From DATBMA01 sp036555105 (GTDB lineage Bacteria > Actinomycetota > Acidimicrobiia > Spongiisociales > ZC4RG35), in the NCBI GenBank assembly GCA_036555105.1, contig DATBMA010000122.1, forward strand, positions 1 through 30,676: a stretch of DNA of 30,676 nt, given 5' to 3'. A program made the position numbers and the translations under genes. Below, one piece after another: positions 23,036 through 30,676 of the stretch; positions within the stretch are counted from its first letter, which is position 1, and each line of letters opens with the position of its first letter. The notes beneath the pieces are model-generated. The model had not been told where the DNA came from. It saw only the letters and a program-made list of their open reading frames with translations, and made no database searches.

Positions 23036-23566
23036 TTGGAGGTGACGGTCCACGCCCGGAATACGCACGTCGACGACGGATTCCGAAAGGCGGCAGGCCG
23101 GAAGCTGGCCAAGGCAGCGAAGGTCTTCGAAGGCACGGGGGACATTGACGTGGAATTGATCGAAGAGCACAACCCGCGGAGGGCGGGTGAGCGCTTCCGC
23201 CTCGAGGTGACCGCGCCTGCGGGAGCCAGAGTCATAAGGGTCAATGCGGCCGCCTCTTCGCCCGAGGCCGCCCTCGATTCGGCGGTCGACCGCTTCGGGC
23301 GCCAACTGTTGCGTCTGAAGGAGCGGATGATCGAGCGCAGCCGTCATCACTCCGAACACCACCAAGTCACGGAACCGGCGGAATCAGAGCCCGAGGTCGT
23401 TCGCCTAAAGCAATTCGTCATGAAGCCGATGTCGGTAGAAGAAGCAATCATGGAGATGGACGTTCTGGGCCACGACTTCTTTTTCTTCCACAACGTGGCG
23501 ACCGATCTGCAGAGCGTCCTCTACAGGCGCCAGGACGGCCGCCTCGGGATGATCGAGCCGGCATGA
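23036..23566 (+). CDS. hpf: Long-form ribosome hibernation promoting factor
   Basis: The 176-residue protein binds the small subunit and pairs 70S ribosomes into inactive 100S dimers. The N-terminal domain (1-100) starts EVTVHARNTHVDDGFRKAAG with VRVNAAASSPEAALDSAVDRF as the RNA-contacting helix; a linker rich in charged residues follows. The C-terminal domain (about 120-175) has VVRLKQFVMKPMSVEEAIMEMD and ends GHDFFFFHNVATDLQSVLYR, the dimerisation region of long HPF. The start is TTG, supported by AAGGAGG about 7 bases upstream. The ATGA overlap with the following response regulator means the two are coupled. Order comF-hpf-secA matches the mycobacterial Rv3242c-Rv3240c group, apart from the extra regulator. 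Confidence 0.95.
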   Translation: MEVTVHARNTHVDDGFRKAAGRKLAKAAKVFEGTGDIDVELIEEHNPRRAGERFRLEVTAPAGARVIRVNAAASSPEAALDSAVDRFGRQLLRLKERMIERSRHHSEHHQVTEPAESEPEVVRLKQFVMKPMSVEEAIMEMDVLGHDFFFFHNVATDLQSVLYRRQDGRLGMIEPA

Positions 23567-24216
23567 GCGCCAAGGTCTTGATCGTCGACGACGCCCCCCT
23601 GTTCCAGGCAGGGATGGCGTCGGCGTTGAAGGATGCCGGGTTCGAGGTGGTTGGCGCCGCCTCAGACGCCCTCACTGCCATTGGTGCCTCGAGGCGTCTG
23701 AGCCCCGACCTGGTTGTGCTCGACGTCCTCATGCCGGGCATGTCGGGGCTGGAGGTGGTCGACAAGATCATCGATGCCTGCCCGACGACCAAAGTGGTAC
23801 TGCTCACCTCCAGCGAGTCGGAGGAGGACCTGCTCATGGCCATCAAGCAGGGCGCCTCCGGCTACATCGTGAAGGACACCGGGTTCCCCCAGCTGGTCGA
23901 CGCGATGCGCCAGGTGGCGAACGGTGGAGCGGTGGTGTCGCCGGCGATGGGGGCCAAACTGTTCGACGTGGTGGCGCACCTGCTGCGCAACCGGGAACTC
24001 AACTCCACCCGTCGCCCCTCGCTGACCGGGCGCGAGGTCCAGATCCTCCAGAACATCGCCGACGGTATGACCAGCAAGGAGATCGGGGACCAGCTCTTCA
24101 TCTCCGAGAACACCGTGAAGAACCATGTCCGCAACATCCTCGACAAGCTGGGCCTGAAGTCCCGCCACGACGCAGTCCGCTACGCCGAGCAGGCCGGCCT
24201 GGTGACGCGGCGCTAA
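23563..24216 (+). CDS. NarL/FixJ-type response regulator, no kinase nearby
   Basis: The 217-residue regulator has a receiver domain (1-120) with acidic pair D9-D10, phosphoacceptor D54 (VVLDVLMPG), TSS near residue 82 and the Lys of YIVKD near 104. A LuxR-type helix-turn-helix follows (about 150-207): LTGREVQILQNIADGMTSKE and NTVKNHVRNILDKLGLKSRH. All key residues are present, so it should be phosphorylated and bind DNA. No histidine kinase gene is in the window, making it an orphan here. It overlaps hpf by four bases and comes just before secA, so it may control ribosome hibernation or the neighbouring genes; this is inference. The gene in this place is absent from the M. tuberculosis layout. 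Confidence 0.93.
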   Translation: MSAKVLIVDDAPLFQAGMASALKDAGFEVVGAASDALTAIGASRRLSPDLVVLDVLMPGMSGLEVVDKIIDACPTTKVVLLTSSESEEDLLMAIKQGASGYIVKDTGFPQLVDAMRQVANGGAVVSPAMGAKLFDVVAHLLRNRELNSTRRPSLTGREVQILQNIADGMTSKEIGDQLFISENTVKNHVRNILDKLGLKSRHDAVRYAEQAGLVTRR

Positions 24217-24218
24217 GA

Positions 24219-24287
24219 AGTCTCACAGTCTCACGCCTCGAGGTCTCACGCGAGACTGGAGGCTGGGACTTTGAGCCAGTGAGACAT
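24219..24287 (+). repeat. Degenerate octamer array before secA
   Basis: AGTCTCAC occurs twice in tandem (24219-24234), then GCCTCGAG, GTCTCACG and inverted units (GAGACTGG, GTGAGAC). GTCTC-ACGC-GAGAC at 24243-24256 is a small perfect hairpin. The array fills the gap between the regulator stop and the secA leader. Confidence 0.82.
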
Positions 24288-24327
24288 CTCCAATAGCGCC
24301 GGCCCGGCCGATACCATTGGGGGTCTC

Positions 24328-26927
<2,600 letters not shown>

Positions 26928-26934
<7 letters not shown>

Positions 26935-26954
26935 TCGCCGAATGCGATCAGGCG
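26928..26954 (+). terminator. Hairpin at the end of secA
   Basis: CGCCTGATCGC (26928-26938) and GCGATCAGGCG (26944-26954) are perfect inverted repeats of 11 bp around a CGAAT loop. The secA stop codon is in the left arm. There is no T-run after it, so it is an L-shaped terminator or mRNA 3'-end stabiliser. A heptamer array begins two bases later. Confidence 0.75.
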
Positions 26955-26955
26955 A

Positions 26956-27011
26956 GTCTCGCGTCTCAAGTCTCACGTCTTGAGACCTAAGACCAACGAG
27001 TTGAGTAATGA
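26956..27011 (+). repeat. Heptamer array between secA and prfB
   Basis: Eight in-phase 7-bp units all begin with G: GTCTCGC, GTCTCAA, GTCTCAC, GTCTTGA, GACCTAA, GACCAAC, GAGTTGA, GTAATGA. GTCTCAAG (26963-26970) and CTTGAGAC (26979-26986) form a perfect 8-bp stem with an 8-base loop. The array follows the secA hairpin and runs to 18 bases before the prfB start. Confidence 0.88.
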
Positions 27012-27028
27012 AGTACTCTCTTCTGATC

Positions 27029-28154
27029 ATGACGATTCCTTCGGATCCGCGCGCCACCATCGCCGACCTCAAGTCGCGGCTGGCCGAGGCCCGGAGGTTC
27101 CTTTGACCTCGAAGGCCGCGCTGCTGCCCTCGAGAAGCTGAAGGAAGAGGCCTCCCAACCGGACCTGTGGTCCGACCAGGCGAGGGCCAAGGCCGTATCC
27201 CAGGCCATCGCCCGCCACTCTCAGGTGATCGGCAGGGTGGATGAGCTCCAGGGCCTGATCGACGACGCCGAGGTGCTGCTCGACCTCGCGGAGGAGGAAG
27301 GAGACGCAGCCTCCCGCTCCGAAGCTCTCGGTGAGCTGTCGCAGGCAGACAGCGCGATGGAGTCACTCGAGCGGGAGTCCTTGTTCTACGACGAACACGA
27401 CGAGCAGGCGGCGATTCTCAGTGTCCATGCCGGCGCCGGTGGGGTTGATGCCCAGGACTGGGCCGAGATGCTGGTCCGGATGTATCAGCGCTATCTGGCC
27501 GATGCCGGGATGGAAGTCACACTCGAGGACGTCAGCGAAGGAGAGGAGGCAGGGATCAAGTCCGCCACTCTCACCGTCAGGGGCGATCACGCATACGGCC
27601 TGCTCGAGTCGGAGCGGGGGGTTCACCGGCTGGTGCGGATAAGTCCCTTCGACGCCAATGCCAGGAGACAGACCTCCTTCGCCGGTGTGGATGTGGTACC
27701 GGAACTGGGCGAGGAGGAGGGCCTGGAGATCGACCCTGAAGAGTTGAGGATCGATACCTACCGATCGCAAGGAGCCGGCGGTCAACATGTGAACAAGACC
27801 GACTCGGCTGTGCGAATCACCCACCTACCGACTGGCATTGTCGTCCAGTGCCAGAACGAACGCTCCCAACTTCAAAACCGGACCAGGGCGATGGCCATCC
27901 TCAAGTCGAGGCTGGCCGAGCGGGCGCGGCAGGAGCGGCGGGCCCAGATCGAAGAGATCCGAGGAGAGCAGGGGGAAGCGGCGTGGGGGAGACAGATCCG
28001 CAGTTATGTGTTGCAGCCGTATCAGATGGTCAAGGATCTGCGGACGGATGTGGAGGTCGGCAACGTCGAGGGCGTCCTGAATGGAGACATCCAGCCTTTC
28101 ATCGACGGCTACCTGCGCTGGCGACGGGCCAGGCACGAAGCGAGGACGGCCTGA
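27029..28154 (+). CDS. prfB: Peptide chain release factor 2, with programmed +1 frameshift
   Basis: RF2 reads UAA and UGA and frees the peptide. Translation starts at ATG 27029 (TIPSDPRATIADLKSRLAEA), reaches an in-frame TGA at 27104-27106, and must shift +1 to continue as DLEGRAAALEKLKEEASQPD in the frame starting at 27105. The joined product is about 374 residues, the expected length. The UGA-reading tripeptide SPF falls at 205-207 and the catalytic GGQ at 250-252, the same numbers as in E. coli RF2, which confirms the joined frame. The open frame starting at 27225 lacks the first 65 residues and is not the true start. A TACTCT -10-like element 9 bases before ATG suggests a near-leaderless transcript. 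ftsE follows 82 bases later. Confidence 0.95.
27093..27107 (+). promoter_or_regulatory. prfB autoregulatory +1 frameshift site
   Basis: GGAGG (27093-27097) is followed by TTC, then CTT TGA C (27101-27107). In known prfB genes the ribosome pauses at the TGA, pairs with the Shine-Dalgarno-like element three bases upstream of CTT, and slips +1 from CTT to TTT. Spacing and slip codon are identical to the classical site. Low RF2 raises frameshifting and so RF2 synthesis. Confidence 0.95.
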
Positions 28155-28207
28155 TCTCCCTGGTTGATTCACTCTCAGTGTCGGGTTGGGTTACCCTGCG
28201 GTCATTC

Positions 28208-28225
28208 CACGGCATTGTCGCCGTG
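28208..28225 (+). promoter_or_regulatory. Hairpin in the ftsE leader
   Basis: CACGGC (28208-28213) and GCCGTG (28220-28225) form a perfect 6-bp stem with a 6-base loop, ending 11 bases before the ftsE ATG. It overlaps the place where a ribosome site would be, and no Shine-Dalgarno sequence is visible. It may modulate ftsE translation or end some prfB transcripts; neither is shown. Confidence 0.45.
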
Positions 28226-28236
28226 ATTCCCTTGCC

Positions 28237-29091
28237 ATGATTCGGCTTCGAGACGTCACCAAGGTCTACGAGGGGGGCACGGTTGCCGTGCGCGACCTCA
28301 GCCTCGACATCAATCGGGGCGAGTTCGTATTTCTGGTCGGGCCGTCCGGCTCAGGCAAGTCCACCGTCATCCGCTTGTTGCTGCGCGAGGAGCCGGTGAC
28401 GCGGGGGACGATATGGATGGCCGGCAAGGACATCACCCGCCTGCCGGCAGGGAAGATCCCCTACCTGCGCCGCTCGGTGGGAACGGTCTTCCAGGACTTC
28501 AAGCTTCTGCCGAACAGGACCGTTGCCGAAAACGTGGCTTTTGCGCTGGAGGTGTTAGGTCGTCCGCGTTCGGTGATCGGACCGCAGGTTGCGCAGGTCT
28601 TGGAGTTGGTCGGCCTTGGCGACAAGGCCGACCGCTATCCGCGCCAGCTGTCGGGTGGGGAGCAGCAGCGAGTCTCCATCGCCCGCGCCTTCGTGAATCG
28701 TCCGCCGATCCTCCTTGCCGACGAGCCCACCGGCAACCTCGACCCTGCCACCTCGGTGGGGATCATGCGCCTTCTCGACCGGATCAACCGCTCCGGGACC
28801 ACCGTGGTGATGGCCACCCACGACCATGCCATCGTCGATGCCATGCAGCGACGCGTGGTGCAGCTACACGAGGGCCGAATGGTTCGAGACGAAGAGACTG
28901 GCCGCTACGAGACAGTCAATGGGGAGGGAGCAGAGGCTGCTCAGGTGGAAGCGGCCATTCCGACGGGAGAAGATGGGGCCGTCGCCGTGGTGGGCGGCGA
29001 CGCTCCCACTGCTCAATCCCCCAACGGCCACCGTGACGGGGCGGTCGAGGTCGAGGAGGCCACGGCCGGAGAGGGCCAGGCCAAGTCATGA
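28237..29091 (+). CDS. ftsE: Cell division ATP-binding protein FtsE, with C-terminal tail
   Basis: The 284-residue ATPase powers FtsX, which activates peptidoglycan hydrolases at the division site. Walker A is GPSGSGKST (residues 35-43), the Q-loop is VFQDFKLL, the signature is LSGGEQQRVSIARA, Walker B is ILLADEPTGNLDP, and the switch His is in MATHDHAIV. ATG 28237 gives the usual MIRLRDVTKVYEGG opening; the frame reaching 28186 is not coding. The normal protein ends near residue 225, but here about 60 extra residues follow, acidic and low in complexity (rich in Gly, Ala, Glu, Asp). That tail is unusual and could bind other division proteins. Its stop overlaps the ftsX start (ATGA), so the pair is coupled. 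Confidence 0.94.
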   Translation: MIRLRDVTKVYEGGTVAVRDLSLDINRGEFVFLVGPSGSGKSTVIRLLLREEPVTRGTIWMAGKDITRLPAGKIPYLRRSVGTVFQDFKLLPNRTVAENVAFALEVLGRPRSVIGPQVAQVLELVGLGDKADRYPRQLSGGEQQRVSIARAFVNRPPILLADEPTGNLDPATSVGIMRLLDRINRSGTTVVMATHDHAIVDAMQRRVVQLHEGRMVRDEETGRYETVNGEGAEAAQVEAAIPTGEDGAVAVVGGDAPTAQSPNGHRDGAVEVEEATAGEGQAKS

Positions 29092-30023
29092 ATCGGATGG
29101 GATTTCTCGTCCGCGAGGCACTGCATGGTCTGCGCCGGAACGCCCTGGTGGTGACCGGTGCCATCCTCGCCGTCTTCATCTCGCTCTCCCTTGCGTTCGG
29201 GGCGCTGGTCGTGAACGAGTTGCTCCGGGTCAACACCGTGGCGTGGCAGCAAGGCGTGCATGTGATTGCTTTCCTCAACGATGAGGGGGCCAACGGCATC
29301 CCGGCCAATGCCCACCAGCTCCTGCTGGCAGAGGTTCAGGGCTGGGACGAGGTCAAGGACGCCTTCTACGTCGACAAGGCCGCGGCCTGGGAAGAGTACA
29401 AGGCCCTGTTTGCCGATCGTCCGGAGATGCTCGAGATCTCCCCCAACGTTCTGCCGACCTCCATCCGCATCGAGCTGAATGACATCGACCAATACCGCGA
29501 TGTCCAGTTCCGGCTCGCTCAGGAGTCGCAAGTAGTGCGTAAGACTGTCACCTTTGGCCAGCAGATCGAGCAACTCTCGTCATTGTCCAGCGTTCTCAAC
29601 GTGCTGGGGCTGGGGCTGGCGCTGATCCTGGGCCTGGCAGCGATCATCCTGATCTCCAACACGATCCGCATGGCGATCTACGCGCGCCGCGACGAGGTGG
29701 CGATCATGAAGCTGGTAGGGGCGTCCAACTCCTTCATCAGGGTTCCGTTCGTGCTCGAGGGCATGTTCGAAGGGATGATCGGAGCGGTCCTGGCGGTGGT
29801 CGTGGTATGGGTGGCCACCAGCCAGCTATCACAGCTCGACAACACCATCGAGCTGGTCAACCTCTCGATCAGCAACAGCTTCTTCGTGCGGTGGGCCGCG
29901 CTGTTCGTGCTGTTCGGGGTCGGCGCCGGTGTGCTCGGCAGCCTTCTCGGTCTCAGCCGCTACCTGCGGGAGGCCGACGGTAGCCAGCCGGTGCCCTCCC
30001 GTCGGGCGCTCCCAAGCACCTGA
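29088..30023 (+). CDS. ftsX: Cell division membrane protein FtsX
   Basis: The 311-residue protein has the FtsX plan: a cytoplasmic start, helix 1 (about 19-43), an outside domain (about 45-165) with FYVDKAAAWEEYKALF and LPTSIRIEL, then three helices (about 170-205, 230-250, 265-290). VLNVLGLGLALILGLAAIIL and the conserved RRDEVAIMKLVGAS, the cytoplasmic loop that contacts FtsE, are present. The extracellular domain is the usual size and should engage a hydrolase such as RipC. It is translationally coupled to ftsE by ATGA overlap, with smpB 15 bases downstream. Length and motifs are typical. Confidence 0.95.
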   Translation: MNRMGFLVREALHGLRRNALVVTGAILAVFISLSLAFGALVVNELLRVNTVAWQQGVHVIAFLNDEGANGIPANAHQLLLAEVQGWDEVKDAFYVDKAAAWEEYKALFADRPEMLEISPNVLPTSIRIELNDIDQYRDVQFRLAQESQVVRKTVTFGQQIEQLSSLSSVLNVLGLGLALILGLAAIILISNTIRMAIYARRDEVAIMKLVGASNSFIRVPFVLEGMFEGMIGAVLAVVVVWVATSQLSQLDNTIELVNLSISNSFFVRWAALFVLFGVGAGVLGSLLGLSRYLREADGSQPVPSRRALPST

Positions 30024-30038
30024 TCGGGGGCGGCTTCC

Positions 30039-30515
30039 ATGTCCGCCGCCGATGCCGCAGCAATCAAGACCATCACCACCAACCGGCGCGCCAGGCACGA
30101 CTTCGAGATCCTCGACCGGTTCGAGGCCGGCCTGGTCCTGGAGGGATCAGAGGTCAAGTCGCTCAGGGCCGGGCAGGCCCAATTGAAGGACGCCTACGCA
30201 GCGGTCCGCGATGGAGAGGTGTGGCTGGTCGGCGCCTACATCGCCCCTTACAGCTTCTCGCCGCATGGTGGCCACGATCCCGAAAGGACCCGCAAGCTGC
30301 TCATGTCGCGCCGTGAGATCGATCGCCTGGCTTCCCGCCTGGCCGAGCAGGGCTTGGCGCTGGTCCCCCTCTCGATGTACTTCAAGGCAGGCCGGGCGAA
30401 AGTGGAGCTGGGACTCGGTCGGGGTAGGCGCACAATCGACAAGCGCTCGGCCCTCAAGGAGAAGGAACAGAAGCGCGAGATGGACAGAGCCGCCCGCAGA
30501 AGGGTGAAGGGCTAG
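30039..30515 (+). CDS. smpB: SsrA-binding protein SmpB
   Basis: The 158-residue protein delivers tmRNA to stalled ribosomes. The core (about residues 10-125) has TTNRRARHDFEILDRFEAGL, LEGSEVKSLRAGQAQLKDAY and the GRGRRTIDKRSALKEKE tail that enters the decoding centre. Length is normal. It is the last gene in the prfB-ftsE-ftsX-smpB run, an order conserved in actinobacteria. No ssrA (tmRNA) gene is seen in the 160 bases after it, although ssrA often lies next to smpB, so it is beyond the right edge or elsewhere. The start ATG at 30039 gives the expected N-terminus; an in-frame upstream start was not seen. Confidence 0.96.
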   Translation: MSAADAAAIKTITTNRRARHDFEILDRFEAGLVLEGSEVKSLRAGQAQLKDAYAAVRDGEVWLVGAYIAPYSFSPHGGHDPERTRKLLMSRREIDRLASRLAEQGLALVPLSMYFKAGRAKVELGLGRGRRTIDKRSALKEKEQKREMDRAARRRVKG

Positions 30516-30517
30516 GC

Positions 30518-30570
30518 GACCGGGGCCAGGGTGGTCGAGCCGCGCTCAGTACTCAGACAGAACCCCGGTC
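30518..30570 (+). terminator. Long-range inverted repeat after smpB
   Basis: GACCGGGG (30518-30525) and CCCCGGTC (30563-30570) are perfect 8-bp inverted repeats, 37 bases apart, right after the smpB stop. The inner part contains smaller complementary bits (GAGCCGCGCTC). It may end the operon as a large imperfect hairpin. No T-run follows, so this is a weak call. Confidence 0.4.
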
Positions 30571-30645
30571 CCGGCGTTGGGCTCCTCAGGCACATGGGCG
30601 ATGAAGGCCGGTCGTCACGTCGGACTATGGGCGGGAGCTCCAGTC

Positions 30646-30666
30646 TTTGTACTTTGTACTTGGTAC
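30646..30666 (+). repeat. Heptamer array at right edge (TTTGTAC)
   Basis: Two TTTGTAC units and one TTGGTAC are in 7-bp phase and are followed by CTCGCTC; the array may go on beyond the window. The GTAC-containing unit is related in period but not in exact sequence to the GTCTCAA arrays. Confidence 0.7.
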
Positions 30667-30676
30667 TCGCTCGTCC

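Noticed and set aside
27225..28154. prfB starting at an internal codon
   Set aside because: It lacks the N-terminal region; the upstream frameshift site joins to it exactly.
30530..30610. Minus-strand frame ending IAHVPEEPNAGTGVLSEY
   Set aside because: It looks gene-like but a TGA lies in frame 22 codons before the end; too short to support as a gene or pseudogene.
30516..30676. tmRNA (ssrA) after smpB
   Set aside because: No tRNA-like ends or tag-peptide frame can be found in these 160 bases.

Overview
The window comes from a high-G+C bacterium whose gene content and order point to an actinobacterium. F420 genes (cofD, cofE), a DUF3499 protein, a long-form HPF beside secA, and the order prfB-ftsE-ftsX-smpB all fit. 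From memory, the set secA / hpf / comF-like / sahH / phosphoisomerase / manB / DUF3499 / fbiA-fbiB / LCP / birA / accD-accA matches the Rv3240c-Rv3285 neighbourhood of Mycobacterium tuberculosis in compacted, rearranged form. A short, archaeal/thermophile-type SahH, an Flp pilin and the lack of a nitroreductase domain on CofE suggest a deep, non-mycobacterial lineage; Acidimicrobiia or a relative is my inference, not a demonstrated placement.

Layout. 1-233 (-): 5' part of an Flp-type pilin with a Gly/Asn repeat tail that runs off the window. 337-3681 (-): acyl-CoA carboxylase beta then alpha/BCCP subunits, with the biotin ligase that charges them divergent at 3723. 4421-5137 (-): a dienelactone-hydrolase-like protein that has lost its catalytic Cys and His. 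5153-5831: a fluoride riboswitch and crcB bracketed by octamer repeat arrays. 5911-8483 (+): LCP cell-wall ligase and UDP-glucose dehydrogenase. 8541-10140 (-): F420 genes cofD-cofE. 10182-17715 (+): a compact run of a GT2/multi-TM protein, a secreted DUF5719-like protein, a membrane-anchored thioredoxin fold, three tiny Cys-rich proteins and a large GT-C-like membrane protein. 17740-18459 (-): a polyprenol-phosphate-type GT2. 18564-22316 (+): manB, Trm112-like, phosphoglucose/phosphomannose isomerase-like, sahH. 22422-24216 (+): comF-like, hpf, NarL-type response regulator. 24328-30515 (+): secA, prfB (programmed +1 frameshift), ftsE, ftsX, smpB.

Much of the window serves the cell envelope: sugar-phosphate supply (manB, isomerase, ugd), glycosyl transfer (two GT2 proteins, one GT-C-like), attachment to the wall (LCP), export (SecA) and division (FtsEX). 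The rest is core metabolism and translation quality control (RF2, SmpB, HPF).

The most unusual signal is not a gene. Nearly every gap between transcription units holds a tandem array of 7-bp or 8-bp units built on the core GTCTC/GAGAC (consensus near GTCTCAA for the heptamers, ACGGTCTC or TCGAGACT for the octamers). The arrays are in phase, lie at operon boundaries rather than inside operons, and in one case encode the C-terminal tails of two convergent proteins. No gene-free stretch exceeds 300 bases; the longest (5678-5910) holds two of these arrays. No tRNA, rRNA, tmRNA, CRISPR array, transposase or prophage gene was seen.
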